Shown here: positions 1 to 11,135 of the stretch, piece by piece | How the letters are laid out: every line of letters starts with the position of its first letter | Numbering within the stretch: the stretch's first letter is position 1 | DNA from: Maniola hyperantus | Lineage: Eukaryota > Arthropoda > Insecta > Lepidoptera > Nymphalidae | Direction: 5' to 3' | Assembly (NCBI RefSeq): GCF_902806685.2 | Contig: NC_048550.1 | Span: 8,227,383 to 8,291,382 of the forward strand | DNA length: 64,000 nucleotides | Program-made: the position numbers and the translations under genes | Notes under the pieces: model-generated | Seen by the model: the letters and a program-made list of their open reading frames with translations, nothing else | The model's database searches: none | Told to the model about the DNA's origin: nothing

Positions 1-126
1 AAAGGCCGTGAACTCATAAAACCAGAGTTAAGTATAATATTTTTGAATTATATCGCTCTTGAGAAAGATCATGAAGAATCTCGAGAAGGCGTATCTCGAG
101 AGTGTATCAAGTGGGACTAAAGTCCT

Positions 127-275
127 GTGACTTGTATAATTTAATTTTATTTGAGGGGCGGAGGGTTGATTATAAATTTAATTTATGTGAGGGCTGACGA
201 CGGGGCCCTGCTTGTTATTCGCAGAGCGTGCAATTTATCGACTACTCCCAGACGAGCGGTGACATGTTTGTCCAT
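127..275 (+). repeat. Repeat G, copy 1
   Basis: This stretch matches 11613-11790 in the same orientation over about 130 bases. Shared blocks include TATAATTTAATTT, TTGATTATAAATTTAATTTA and GTTATTCG. No terminal repeats or coding potential were seen. The family type is unknown; it is called a repeat only because of the second copy. Confidence 0.6.
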
Positions 276-1014
276 TTAACATTTTCGGTAGTACGCTTCA
301 GTACACACTGTGGACAGTCTACCTACATTATGCATTAGGTAAATTTAACCCTTAGTACCGACACAGATACAATATAATATGAATATTATTATGTAAAGCT
401 GAGCATATTCTGGGTGACGGGGTAAATATTTATCTGTTACACATCTCTCTCTCTCTCACTCTCGTTGCTCTACGTCGTTATGCTCATTGCTGGGGGTCGG
501 GATCTCTTCCATCAATGACATAACGGAGGAGTTTTCTAGGGATAGTAAAGCGGCGGACTTCCACATACTTCCGTATAATATTATCCACTCCACATATCAA
601 AAGGCAAATCGAAAGGAGACGATATCATTTCTTAGGATACCTTTTTAATAAGAAAAGGTCAGAAATAAGTAAAAAGAGATTTGGAAAGACCTTCCCTCGG
701 TTGTTCCGGCGCGGTGATCACTAAGATAGTACACGATGACACAAATAATAAGCATACTAAGTACTTAAGTAGAATAGTTGTTTAAACTACTAATTAATTC
801 TTATACTCATAAGTAAGTTTATTTAGAATATTATAACCTATCCCTATAAGCATTGAAACAAAATTTCGTTTGGTACCTACTCAGAAATGTATATTCATAA
901 TATCCAAAATCGCTGTAATATTCTGAGCTTTCCCTTGATTACAAACTGATTGATTGAAGCTCTGACCAGATGTGTCCAGTATACAACTATGGATGGTGAA
1001 ATAATAAACATGTA
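276..1014. other. Unassigned A+T-rich stretch
   Basis: No gene or recognised repeat was found. A short (CT)n tract lies at about 442-464. The reverse-strand open frame overlapping its end has no recognisable protein similarity and runs into the neighbouring C repeat. Confidence 0.5.
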
Positions 1015-1195
1015 CCTCAGGGTTCCGCACCCGAAGGGTTCCAACGGGATCCAATTATTAAGTCTCTTTCCGTCCGTCTGTATATCAGCGTGCTGTAATG
1101 TCATGAACCGTAATAGGTAGAGAGTTAACATTTTCCCTTTGAGTATTTCTATTGCCGCTATAATAACAAAAAGTAAAAATGAGGATTAAAAAATA
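1015..1195 (+). repeat. Repeat C variant (C2)
   Basis: It begins with AGGGTTCCGCACC and contains a CCGTCCGTCTGT tract followed by GAACCGTAATAGGTAGAGAG, which is also present at 18680-18912 and inverted at 4225-4560. The 3' end with GAGTCTGA...CTTGGCCGG is missing, so this copy is truncated. Confidence 0.65.
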
Positions 1196-1224
1196 CTTAG
1201 ATAATTATTTAAAAACTACATAGC

Positions 1225-1381
1225 CACCGTCGAATTGATCTGGATGAAATTTTGTAGGTATAAGCATCTACAGAGATAGCTTGTGCACACAAGCTATTTT
1301 TAATCCCGAAAATCAAAAAGTGTTCGCATAGGATTCTTCAAAGCCTAAATCTACGCGGATGAAGTCGCGGGCTTCATATAG
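1225..1381 (+). mobile_element. Helitron-like B element, 5'-truncated
   Basis: The copy keeps the 3' part of the B family: a run matching CCCGAAAATCAAAAAGT, then GCGGATGAAGTCGCGGG close to the end. The terminal CTAG is degraded to TATAG. The start of the element, with ATACTAATATTATAAATGCG, is absent. Confidence 0.6.
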
Positions 1382-1656
1382 TTTATGAATAAACTTATAA
1401 TAATTATTCATAGTGGCCTGCCTTCGAATACTTTTGACCTATGTGAAACCAATACTGATTATGTCGTAAAACAGGCCATAGGACAAATTAGTTCGCTGTA
1501 GTGGACTCATAAATTCATAATTCCATTTCATGCCGAGTAATTCTTGTTGTTCGGTCTAAAATTTATGAACATTAAAGCGAAATTTGTGGCATACACTACC
1601 ATGGTACAGATATTGTTAGCAGATGCTATGCTACTAATCTTAGGTTTTTTGAAATA

Positions 1657-1680
1657 CTAGCTAGCCCCGGCTTCGCAAGG
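1657..1680 (-). mobile_element. Helitron-like E element, 3'-end fragment
   Basis: Only the terminal segment remains: CTAG followed by CTAGCCCCGGCTTCGC, equivalent to the left end of the large E element at 46937. It abuts the F repeat directly. Confidence 0.5.
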
Positions 1681-1900
1681 ACTAAGAGCCCGCGAGGGCC
1701 AGACCTTCGTTATTTTATAAAAGCTGAAAGTTTCTCTGCGTATTGTCCCCAACACAGGGAGGAAAGACCAGCGACTACGAAGTTTGGATCATGGTGGCTT
1801 TAGCAGATAACAGGTAACGAAGTCGTATAAAATCTTACGTCAAAGTATGAGTGTAATTTTTTTATATTTCCTTCGGAATTGTATTAGAAATCACGTCATG
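1681..1900 (+). repeat. Repeat F, copy 1
   Basis: The signature is ACTAAGAGCC, then CCAGACCTTCGTTATTTTAT, GTATTGTCCCCAA and GGATCATGGTGGCTTT. Other copies lie at 41330-41470, 44320-44468 (inverted), 46897-48446 (foldback) and 63366-63590. The last also shares the downstream block AAATCTTACGTCAAAGTAT, giving a family length near 220 bases. No ORF is conserved. Confidence 0.7.
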
Positions 1901-2089
1901 CATTGCCAGACACATTCGGCGCATAGTTCCCTATGCTGGCGGAAAAAAACTATCTGGATTTGTTAGCCCAGTTGTCCACTGCCCAAGGTTTCACTATTAT
2001 ATTTAAAATTGTTAAATCAGAAAAATTTGGCTGCCTGTATAGTTACATAAATTACTTAACCGATATTATCGAATGCTTAGAGTTCGACT

Positions 2090-2180
2090 CGCCACCCGTG
2101 CTACTGGCGATCCGCCAAAGCAATGTTTTCAAACTTTTTCAACTATGCAGCCGCTGGTAATACTTGGCTGCAAACACTTT
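2090..2180 (+). repeat. Repeat S, copy 1 (diverged)
   Basis: The block CCAAAGCAATGTTTT and the following TATGCAGCCG...TGGT recur at 3115-3215. The match is imperfect and short. The 75-codon open frame over this region (1933-2160) is not supported as a gene, because the second copy does not keep the frame. Confidence 0.4.
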
Positions 2181-2397
2181 TAACTGATGCTATCTACCAT
2201 AAGAACTTTTCAGCAAAGTAAGTAGATAATTTCAACTTGTTTATATTACGAGTACACGGGTATGTACGTTACAGCATCCTTACTTTATATTATGTCATGC
2301 ACCTATCTAGATTCTAAATACAATAATACGCATAGAACGACTATGATGAGATGCATATTATATTACTATTTTAAAATAGATCATACAACGTGTAGCG

Positions 2398-2535
2398 TAC
2401 GACAGGCTGACATGGCAATTGGGGTATGAGGCGGTTCCCCCCCCCCCCCCCACACATCCCCCGCGCTAACCCGGTGAGGGCGAGCGCAGTAGACGCCACC
2501 CTGATTGCCATCTCAACCTGTTGCGTAGTATATCT
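2398..2535. mobile_element. N element (GC-rich TIR repeat)
   Basis: The left arm, CGACAGGCTGACATGGCAAT, and the right arm, ATTGCCATCTCAACCTGTTG, are inverted copies of each other. The centre is GC-rich and contains a run of 15 C at 2437-2451. Related copies lie at 5279-5422, 28410-28563 and 63591-63672. Confidence 0.7.
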
Positions 2536-2574
2536 ATAAACACTAAAATTATTTTTCTAACTAAACTAAACTAC

Positions 2575-2615
2575 TAAACTACGAAACTAGTCGGGCTAAC
2601 GTCGACTGGATACAT
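2575..2615 (+). repeat. Repeat U fragment
   Basis: The block GAAACTAGTCGGGCTAACGT with GTCGACT is shared with 58785-58890. It is followed by an AT-dinucleotide-rich stretch to about 2640. The family type is unknown. Confidence 0.45.
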
Positions 2616-2794
2616 ATATATAATATATATAAAATATAATGTATTTTTACGGCTATACTCAGCCGTAGAAATAGATTATATTATATAATGGAAATCACTC
2701 ACGATAGTTTAAACGCTGAAATTATTTTTGTCGCTTGGTATTAATAACTAGATATACTATATATATATATAATATATAATTATGAATGTGAAAG

Positions 2795-2845
2795 TATGTT
2801 TGTTTGTTGGGTTGCCCTTCAAACACTTCAATCAACAATTCAATC
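2795..2845 (+). mobile_element. Helitron-like B element, 5' fragment
   Basis: It begins TATGAATGTGAAAGTATGTT and runs into TTTGTTTGTTGG and CCTTCAA, the beginning of the B family. It is cut off after about 50 bases, and an AT-rich tract precedes it. Confidence 0.5.
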
Positions 2846-3114
2846 TTTATATTTTAGTGTAAGTATCTAATAATAACGATTATTATTAATGCAAAAAGTC
2901 AAAGATTTTAACCAATCACTGAAAAGTGATTATAGTGCTGTGTCGTGAAGCGCGCTATATCGATAAAATTATGATGCCTTTTATTAAAAAACGGGTAATA
3001 GAATTCTGGACATCAATTTGAAACAATTTGGCACTGCTATTTCACAATAGCCGTTAAATAATTAATGCGAGGTACTATGTCGTTTAATCTTATGTTAAGT
3101 AGTATTAGATAATT

Positions 3115-3215
3115 TTTAGATTTCAGTCCATGCTCCTGGCACCTTTCCAAAAATCCCAAAGCAATGTTTTAAAAGTTTTTCATGTAAGTATGCAACCGTT
3201 GGTGCTTATCCGTAA
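3115..3215 (+). repeat. Repeat S, copy 2 (diverged)
   Basis: This is the partner of 2090-2180: CCCAAAGCAATGTTTT, then TATGCAACCGTTGGT. Only the two copies were seen. Confidence 0.4.
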
Positions 3216-3712
3216 AAGCTGTAAAAACACTCAACTAACATTATACGTGTAGAATATATTGTATGGGTGGATCCAAGGTAGGTAGGTATATTAAACTCAT
3301 CGACTTCCGTAGTATACAGGAAATATATCGTATGCTTTTGGCAATAGAAATAATATCTCCAAGATTCTCGTATTTTCCGATTTCTTTAGTGCAGTGCGAA
3401 TATGTTATGAATATGACAAATTAATAATTTAAAAAGTTTTCAAAAACTCCGACAACGGTTTCCTCTGCATCTTTTTTAGCTCGCACATTAAAGCACGGAT
3501 AAAATCCGCTATTTTGAATTTTTAAGATTTTTTAATGTATCCAGTGACACTCGCACCATCAAAACGAATCTAATTCTAATGACGTATATCAAAATTGGCT
3601 GAGTTACGAGCGGACATAGGCACGAACATACGAGTACAATGTACATACAGGTCAAAAACATACCTAACCCTCCTTTTGTGCTTTGCCGCAGTCATACCTA
3701 CCCATCCATACT

Positions 3713-3932
3713 TCCATACTAATATTATAAATGCGAAAGTGTGTCTGTCTGTCTGTCTGTCTGTCTGACTGCTAGCTTTATCACGGCCCAACAGTTCAAC
3801 CGATTTTGATGAAATTTGGTATAGAGTTAGCTTACATCCCAGCCTACTTTTAGTCCCGGAAAATTAAAGAGTTCCCACGGGATTTTTAAAAATATCTAAA
3901 TCCACCCGGACGATGTCGCGGGCATTATCTAG
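3713..3932 (+). mobile_element. Helitron-like B element, full length
   Basis: It starts with TCCATACTAATATTATAAAT and carries (GTCT)n at about 3742-3766. It contains CCGGAAAATTAAAGAGTTCC and ends with GATGTCGCGGGCATTATCTAG followed by T. The TC start, the GC hairpin about ten bases before the end and the CTAG-T terminus are the known ends of Helitron-type elements. It has no coding capacity, so it is non-autonomous. Confidence 0.75.
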
Positions 3933-4224
3933 TTTTGAATAAATGCTTTGAGTTTGAGTTGTGAGGCAGACGGTATGTAATAACTGCCCGGAAAAAGCCA
4001 TATAAAATCTGACTACAAATTAATTTAATTGAGAGGCAGCCAAGGGATGTTGAGATTAAAATATGGTAATTATTAACATTAGCAGGCGCCCGCTGTAGGG
4101 AACCCTGGAGTTACGAGAAAATGGACCACTTCCTTTAAATGTATGAACTTTAAACAACGATTACGCCTGGATTTATGGTAACTGCTAACGGAACTATTTT
4201 TTTTCGCAAGCCGTGTGACATATC

Positions 4225-4560
4225 AAATGAAAGAAAACCGATCAAGTGCGTGTTGGACTCGCGCACGATGGGTTCCGTACCATCGTATCACTATACTTTT
4301 TAATTTTTTAAGGTGCATGGCGGCCATTTTTAAACTGGTCATCTTGGTATTTTAACAATTGTTGTTATAGTGTCAATGTATGTAACACCATCTGTAAACA
4401 TTTCAATTCTCTACCTGTTACGGTTCATGAGACACAGCCCGCTGACAGACAGACAGACAGACAAATGGACAGCAGACGCATAGTAACTAACTGCTGCAAC
4501 AGTTGCAAAACACAGACAGTAATAGGGTAATAGTTGGCAGTCCTTGGGTACGGAACCCTA
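4225..4560 (-). repeat. Repeat C variant (C2), inverted
   Basis: Read on this strand it runs from TAGGGTTCCGTACCC at 4560, through a TTTGTCTGTCTGTCTG tract and CGTAACAGGTAGAGA, to CGCGAGTCCAACACGC at about 4240. This matches the layout of 18680-18912. The internal segment is longer than in the other copies. Confidence 0.65.
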
Positions 4561-4684
4561 AAAATACAAATACAAGAAAATAGTTCTTTACTTCTAGATT
4601 ACAGGAACATCTATCAGATCTCTATGGTCTTAAAATAACATTGTAAATCTCTTTATATCGTACGTACACTTACAAACTTACATA

Positions 4685-4770
4685 TCCTATACGGAACCCT
4701 GTCCACGCCTGTTCAACTTGATACGGAACCTTTCGTGTGCGAGTCCGATTCGCACTTGACCGTTTTTTAA
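4685..4770 (+). repeat. Repeat C, 3'-end fragment
   Basis: TACGGAACCTTTCGTGTGCG, then AGTCCGATTCGCACTTGACCG and a T run, match the 3' end of the C family, for example 13391-13436. An earlier TACGGAACCCTG at 4691 suggests a partial repeat of the end. Confidence 0.55.
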
Positions 4771-5278
4771 TAAGAGCTGCTGATCCAATAGGTACTTGTA
4801 TTTTATTATAATATTCATTTATTATGTTTAGCACATCACTCTGATCACACCGCCCCACAACAAATATATACTTATACTATAATAATAACACTTATAGCTA
4901 TCAACTATTTCAATAGCCGTAATACAAAACGTGCTATAACGGGATCATTTTGGTTATTTTATCACAAATTTCATTAAATCCTGCCCGGCTTTGTTAATTA
5001 TGCAAAGCAAATTATGCTCTCATACTGAAGCGACACGATTTGCCAACTGAACACTATTCAATATTCATTGCAATAAAATGATTGCACGATTTAATGGGGC
5101 TCATTTGCTAGTTGAAAATTTTGAGGGTGTTCCACTCTCTCTGTGAATAGCTCATAATACCGTATTTGAAACATTTAAAATATAAAACATGCCTTGAGTT
5201 CCTAATACCGGCTTCCCATGCACGGTGCCTGATATTGCGGACGGATACGGACCAGCCCACGTCGACGCATCATGGGAA

Positions 5279-5422
5279 CAGGTTGAGATGGCAATCGGGA
5301 AGGGAACGCCCCGTACAGCCCCCGCGTCTACCCGGTGCGGGCGAACGCGAGTGACATGTGGGTGTGCGGGGCGTCCTGTCACCTCATACCCCGATTGCCA
5401 TCTCGACCTGTCGCGGACCATA
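5279..5422. mobile_element. N element, GC-rich
   Basis: Its arms, CAGGTTGAGATGGCAATCGG and CCGATTGCCATCTCGACCTG, are near-perfect inverted repeats around a GC-rich centre with GTGCGGGG and CCCCGTACAGCC blocks. Open frames overlapping on both strands here are by-products of this low-stop GC-rich DNA and are not genes. It joins directly to a B element on its right. Confidence 0.75.
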
Positions 5423-5605
5423 GATCTTTTACAAATCCCGTTTGAATTCTTTAATTTTCCGGGACAAGAAGTAGCCTATGGCCGACTACGGGCGGGCTGA
5501 GATGCCGGCTATCTCTATACCAAACGCCAAATCGATTAAACAGATGGGCCGTGTAAGGCTAGCGGACAGACATACAGACAGAACGCTTTCGCATTTATAT
5601 TAGTT
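5423..5605 (-). mobile_element. Helitron-like B element, 3'-truncated
   Basis: On the given strand it reads TTTAATTTTCCGGGACAAGA, AGTAGCCTATGG and GACAGACATACAGACAG, and finishes CGCATTTATATTAG, which is the beginning of the family on this strand. The CTAG end is lost where it meets the N element, so N probably inserted here. Confidence 0.65.
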
Positions 5606-6689
5606 TGGATTTATACTAATACCTGCATTGAGTACCATGGGCTATGTCACATTTCACTTTTCAAAATTAATGTGGTATGTAGGTAATCTTCGCTGTTGTA
5701 TACTTTAATAGCTGCAAAGAAAATTTGGATTCGCAAAGCTTTTCTAGTCATAATAATTTTTTTACTATTTATTCTGCCTCTAATGTACAGTCAGACAAAT
5801 GCATTGAGGCGGAATGATGCAATTAAAACGATTCGTCTTTGCCATTTAGCTTTATAACTAGAAGTGAATATAAATTAATTTTGAAAAGACCTGTAAAGCG
5901 TTTTAGTAAATAAGTTGTTGCAATTACTGCTGTATTTTGTACAACACGTTTTTCATTAAGTTGTTGAATTTTCAATTATAGAAGATACTGCAGTTTCTAG
6001 TATTAAATCTTATTAGACTTGTATAAATTAAATATTTCAGACTTTTATCAATTTTTTTATCATGATAATATTATGATACTTAATGAAATTTTCAAATTAC
6101 AAAATATCAAGATATTAGCTAAGCTCTATTGTTAAGGAGTACCTACAAATCCTAATTTTGTCTGTGTATTTACTTTTTATGTAATTTTTAAGGGTCATAA
6201 TAGGTACGTTCGTACGTGCGAAGGCAGATAGTAAATTATGAAATATTATAATATAATATTTTGAATATTTAAAGGTAATGCTATAATATTATTCACCATA
6301 AAATACTTGACTATCTTTTCAGTAGTCCAGGCGCTCTATTCATCTCTACAATGACAGTACAGAACTTCGTTTATCATTAGGACTTTGAAAAGCAATTTTA
6401 TAAATAAAGTTGAAAACTCGTTCGAAAATCTAGGGAAAATTCGAATCGAACTCTCTTCAAAGGCTTTTAATATTCAAGAACTTAATGAAGGAAGGTGGGA
6501 GCAAAACAAAGGCGCCACAATGATTGGATGAAACAGAGAGCGGTGTAATAGTTGTCAGATACAAGGCTTTGAGTCGCGCTTAATGAATACAGGCTCTGGA
6601 ACGAGCAGGGACTTTATTAATAAAATAAATAAACATACAACGCCTAAGCCCTGTTTTAGATTCTTTAGAAAATTTGCGATGCGATACTT
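5606..6689. other. Unassigned A+T-rich stretch
   Basis: No gene, SINE head, TIR or second copy within the window was recognised. Only short frames occur. It could be unique intergenic or intronic sequence, or repeats too diverged to see. Confidence 0.5.
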
Positions 6690-7060
6690 CATTGAGAAAT
6701 CCTTATCATCAACATCATCAACTGATATACGTTGCTGGACATAGGTCTTTTGTGGAGATTTTAATACGCCATGGTCTTGCGCCATCTGAATCAAGCGTGA
6801 CTGACTCATTTGATGACGTCTGTCCACCCAGTGGGGGGTCTGCCAAAGCTGCGCTTTTCATCACCATTCTAGCATCGTAGGAAACCCCAACGTCTATTAC
6901 TTTTTACACTATATGCCCTGCTCATTGCCACTTCAGCATCGCAACCCGTTGAGCTATGTCGGTTACTCTAGTTCTCCTACGAATCTCTTCATTTCTGATT
7001 TGATGGCGTTATTCAGAGAGACTCCAAGCATAGACTTAGAGCTAGAGATAGAGCTTTCTT
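6690..7060 (-). mobile_element. RTE-like LINE, degraded 3' end
   Basis: On the reverse strand the conceptual product contains RPPTGWTDVIK. It matches the RPPARWTDDIKR block of the better copy at 59448-59867. Further upstream, a GVSLNNAIKSEMKR segment matches its GVSLRDKIRNEEIRR. Stop codons and frameshifts break it. The 3' end carries the tail-like CATCATCAAC repeat. It is a dead 5'-truncated insertion. Confidence 0.7.
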
Positions 7061-7099
7061 ATGAGGGACTGAGATATACAAATACTCTAAATGTTATTA

Positions 7100-8315
7100 G
7101 CAGATGTTAAATATTAGCAGAATGTCTAGATTGAAGGTATTTTTATTTGGTTGCTTTATGCACTTGATTGTACGATAGAGACCAGTTTTTTGACATCTCC
7201 CGCAGTCCGGATGTATTCTCTATTATTTAACTATTTTCACTATTTCATTCTAATAAAAAACCTATGTATACGATCAGTGTGTGTCTCGAATGAAAACCAT
7301 CAATAGAGATTGCGGTCGAGCTTTAACTAAAACTGTCAGCGATAAAGAAGCAAAAAAATAAATAGAATTTTATTTTTAGTACCTACTTCTTTTTCTGTGA
7401 AATAAGTTTGCATTTTCATGCCAGGTTCCATGCTATTGTTATCAGCATAAAGTTCGCTTCTCTGGCAACGTCCAGCGGCTCTGTTGCAGAACCATTACTC
7501 ACTACGGTGAAACCGCAAATGTTTTAAAAGAATATCATCATAAATATTAAGTTAAAGCACGTTTCAAATGTTTTTTTAAAGGAATTCCTGTTTCATAAAG
7601 CTTGAAACAAACAATGCAACGGGCGAAAACCGTGCAGCCTGCTGGGAACTAGATGGCAGGATGCCACACGAAAAAGTTCACGTTAGTGTGTACGATTTCT
7701 TATGCTTGTCAAACTACAGCACATGGTGCCCATGGCACTGTTCATGTTCGCCTTCAAGTTTCTTGTATTACAAGTCTTGGAACCGCCTTGGATAGGGTGC
7801 TGTAGCGTTGCACATCCGTTGCGCGATCTGTTTATTTCAGCCTTTAATGTATTCAGGTGGAAATTTCTTTTACTGGCTTGAATGTTTGGCCAAGTTGGGC
7901 CCTTTCAACTCTTTTATTCTTCTTTTTCTTCAATTTTTTGCTATTGCTGTGGAAGAACTTACTTTTTGTAAATGTTAGAATGAAAAAAGAAAAGCCCTTT
8001 TAAAATAGTCAAAGAGGGGTGATTTCGTGTAGAAATATTCTAAATTATTGTTTCACTGATTATTGTTTTATTTAGACATGTAAAAGAGTATCGCTAAATT
8101 CGTAAGCCTAATCAGGCCAATTTTTTATTTCTACTTGTGAAATTGGTAACAGTTTTTATGTTAACTTAGTTGTGCGTAGGTACATAGGAACATTACTCTA
8201 ATAGTTTTTGCTGTAGGTATTAATACTTAATAAAGCTTGACTGATTATAAGCTTGAGCCTAGGTAATTAATTACTGTGTGAGTGTATGTTAACCATAAAG
8301 CAATGAATAACAATC
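7100..8315. other. Unassigned stretch
   Basis: No recognised repeat or gene was found. The part at about 7620-7860 is noticeably less A+T-rich than its surroundings and contains an ATGGTGCCCATGGCACTGT block. I could not assign it to an exon, because no open frame with plausible splice sites spans it. Confidence 0.4.
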
Positions 8316-8317
8316 CG

Positions 8318-8562
8318 GCACCCCTAAAAATCTTTTGAACCTCGATGTGAGCAATCCACCGAGTGCGCCGGGTTTCCCATAAATAACGTTTAGTGCTCTG
8401 AGGAGAGGTGCTCAAATTGCTTTCACGTGATATATCCCGCAGTGCAAGTACGTTTTGCCGTATTGAATTTTTAAGCAAAGACGCCCCAGCCTTCATTCGA
8501 TGCGGGTTTTTGAGGAGGGTCGTAAAATGCCCCTTTTATGTTAAGAAAGGTCAGGAGTCGGG
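8318..8562 (+). repeat. Repeat H, copy 1
   Basis: It matches 12455-12691 in the same orientation. Shared blocks are GTGAGCAATCCAC, CCATAAATAACGTTTAGTGC, GCTCAAATTGCTTTCACGTG, CAAGTACGTTT and GGAGGGTCGTAAA. It is about 240 bases long with no terminal inverted repeat seen. The reverse-strand frame at 8245-8496 is disrupted in the second copy, so it is not treated as a gene. Confidence 0.7.
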
Positions 8563-8939
8563 TATGTAACGTGGTTCACGAGGATAACTGCTGTTCCAGC
8601 CCGCATAATATGGCCAAGAAAAAATAGAGAACACTAATGAGCATCAAACCATGTATCTGCAGTACACTGGGTCTTTTTTTTTCATTAGTCTCGGCGGGAA
8701 AGCTTCTTTCATATTTGTCTGTATTTGGCTTTTTCGTTGACCTCTCTGTGTTTTGACTCCAACATATCTTTTTAAATGCTCCATATTATAATCTATTAGC
8801 TGTTACCCGCGGTTTTGCTCGCGTGACTCAAGGTTCCTAATAATAATTGAGGTTTTTTACAATACTTTTTGATGCAATGGCTAATTTTAAATCTAAAATA
8901 GAAAGCTCACTCTCCACACTATCTATACAAAAATCTCAT

Positions 8940-9150
8940 TGATCTATTGCTGTTTGATAAGTAGCATACTTTGTGACTGGAACCGATGCTCATGTAAAAA
9001 TGACGTCAATTCGTAACTCCGTTGAAGTATTAGCCGAAGTAGCGTTGAAGTAAGAAGAGGCGTGAAAAATAGCATGCTATCCCGCGGGAACTGTTTGTTT
9101 TTCCGGGATAAATAGTATCCTATGCCACTCTCCAGGTCCTCAACCATTAG
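8940..9150 (-). mobile_element. Helitron-like B element, degraded
   Basis: On the given strand ATCCCGCGGGAACTG, TTTTTCCGGGATAAATAGTA and CACTCTCCAGGTCCT match the middle of the B family in reverse. The sequence to the left contains GACGTCAATTCGTAACTCCG, which belongs to the other half of B but in a rearranged order. Both termini are missing. Confidence 0.45.
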
Positions 9151-9324
9151 GAGTCGTTGTCAATTTAGAGTGAATGTACTTCAGTTAATAATATAGACAT
9201 AATGCACTAGAATTTCACATGATTAATAATAATGAACATAATTATGTGAATACGCTTGCCTTAGAATGTACGAAAATGGATGAGTTAAAGGAATAATCAT
9301 AAGTAATTTTTATTTTTTGCATTT

Positions 9325-9490
9325 TAAATGCAAGCAGAGCTATGAAAATCATGACGCGTAGAACTTTGTGAAAAATGAGCAACCGAGATTTTAATATACC
9401 CGCGGGCTTTTAGTTTAAAAACAAAGATTTTTCATTATCCTAGGTCGGGTGAGAATGAAATCCCCTTTCACAGCAGCTGGTATCATGGAT
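9325..9490 (+). repeat. Repeat V, copy 1
   Basis: The blocks ATGAAAATCATGACGCGTA, AAAAATGAGC, ACAAAGATTT and CATTATCCTAGGT recur inverted at 17150-17318. The two copies are about 8 kb apart. The family type is unknown, and no ORF is shared. Confidence 0.65.
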
Positions 9491-9599
9491 ATTGCAGTGT
9501 TATTTTCTTCAAAACACGTAGAGAATGCGCGGCGCGGCGGTGCACGGTGGTGACACCAATAAAGACTGCCTTTGTTATTATAAATTGTAACACAAAAGA

Positions 9600-10080
9600 A
9601 GACAATCTTTCTATAATAAAAATAAATAAATAAATAATCATTTATTTGCAAGAACGTTGGTACAAAAAAGATGGAAGTATACAATATAAAGAGCCCATAA
9701 CATTCGACTAAATTAAAAGTGCAAATATTTTAAGAGAGAGATCAAAATAACATTATCAAATAATGAAATTATTAGCCTTATAGGTACAGCATGCGAATAA
9801 TAAAACGTCACAAGTCACAACAAATTAATAGAATAGAATACAATTAAAATTAAGTAGATGTCAGTAATAATAAGGTATTAATTACATTTCGAATAATCAG
9901 TAGATAGAAGATAAGCTAAATCAATTGGGGCAACAGTTTTGTTTGCCCCACCAAGTCCATTCACAAGAACCAGACTTTACTAAGCTAACTAATCCAAGCA
10001 TCATCTGGGAGGAAATTGAACTCATGATCTTAATAAAGCTAAGTAATACCTAAAAGTGTTTTAATGCCAGATTCAAGTTT
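9600..10080. other. A+T-rich stretch with (AAAT)n
   Basis: An AAATAAATAAATAA tract lies near 9620-9640, followed by low-complexity A+T-rich sequence. No gene or recognised repeat was found. Confidence 0.45.
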
Positions 10081-10084
10081 ACGA

Positions 10085-10790
10085 AAAACCCGGCCAAGTA
10101 CGAGTCAGACTTGCGCACCGAGGGTTCCGTAATACCGTTGTATTTTTCGTCATTTTGCACGATAAATCAAAAACTATTATGCATAAAAATAAATATAAAT
10201 CTTTTTCAGAATGAACAGGTAAAGCCCTTTCATATGATACCCCACGTCTTGGTATAGTTACTTTGAAAAATGAAAATATTATTTATTTGTTCATGAACAA
10301 TTTTAATTTTTTCTTTTTTTTTTATTAAAAATATTTTTTTTAATATGATGATTATGAATATATGATTTTGACCGTAAAAATTACAGATCGAAAATATCAT
10401 CTAAACCACCGCAACGAGGCAGGGTGCCCAGAACGCTGGCAGCGTTACCTCGTTGAATGGCCAGACTAATATGCTGACCGAGGTAACTCCCAGCCCTCCG
10501 GTCTCCCGTGGATTCCGCGAGACGGGGTGAAAGGTCCTTAAAAAAGGATCTAGCATGGTCCCCACGAACCCATGGTCTCCACCCCAAAAGGCACAAATAT
10601 GAAACTATTTTCTATATCTATATTTTTTTTTCTTGTGATGTAGCCACAAATTTACGCTTTTCGGATTATGTCCTCTATTTTTGCTATAAGACTTACCTAC
10701 CTACTGCTGATTCTAGATCTACAGACAGACAGACAGACAAGGAAGTGACCCTATAAGGGTTCCTTTTTTCTTCTTGAGGTACGGAACCCT
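10085..10790 (-). repeat. Repeat C, full length, interrupted by an R LINE tail
   Basis: The left end, CGGCCAAGTACGAGTCAGAC, and the right end, GGTACGGAACCCTAAAAA at 10780, are the two ends of the C family seen at 13016-13436. Between them the C sequence is continuous to about 10315 and resumes at about 10625 with TTGTGATGTAGCCACAAATT. The inserted segment is the R LINE tail listed separately. Confidence 0.75.
10315..10625 (-). mobile_element. R LINE, 5'-truncated 3' end with poly(A)
   Basis: The reverse-strand frame at 10381-10596 ends in ISLAIQRGNAASVLG, then a short DDIFDL tail and a stop. The same ending recurs at 25765, 43258 and (a trace) 22300. The sequence beyond the stop runs into long T/A runs, a poly(A) tail on this strand. 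The insertion into a C repeat, a poly(A) 3' end and 5' truncation indicate a non-LTR retrotransposon. A short CTTTTTTT/TTTTTTTC duplication at the joints is possible but ambiguous. Confidence 0.7.
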
Positions 10791-11002
10791 AAAAACAAAT
10801 ATTTTTCATCATAACAAATCCACGCACAAAATTATGTCTGCAAATATTGTTTATCTCAATCTTGGATGAAATGAAATGGATCCACAGTGTATTGTTTGTT
10901 ATTCATGCTTCTGGAAGCGTTCGTGTGAACGGGTTTTCAGATGCAGTGGAGTGATTTATCAATTGTTATGTGGCCCCGTAGTAATACAAGGACTTAAAAA
11001 AA

Positions 11003-11135
11003 TAGCAAGCAAACGATCGGATCACCTGATGTTAAGTGATTACCGCCGCTCATGAACATTTACAGCACCAGAGTAACCGCCAATGCGGTCTCGGCCTTTC
11101 AGGAATTTATTGGAGTTGATTCCACAGTTCCACAA
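11003..11135. repeat. Unclassified dispersed repeat
   Basis: AGCAAACGATCGGATCACCT followed by GATGTTAAGTGATTACCGCC and ACCGCCAATGCGGTCTCGGC resembles a repeat I know from lepidopteran genomes. Only one copy is present in the window, so this call rests on memory of the motif. Confidence 0.45.

Noticed and set aside
1933..2160. 75-codon forward frame
   Set aside because: Its end overlaps repeat S, whose second copy does not preserve the frame. No domain was recognised.
5152..5500. Overlapping open frames on both strands
   Set aside because: They sit on the GC-rich palindromic N element, where stop codons are rare on both strands. They do not persist in other N copies.
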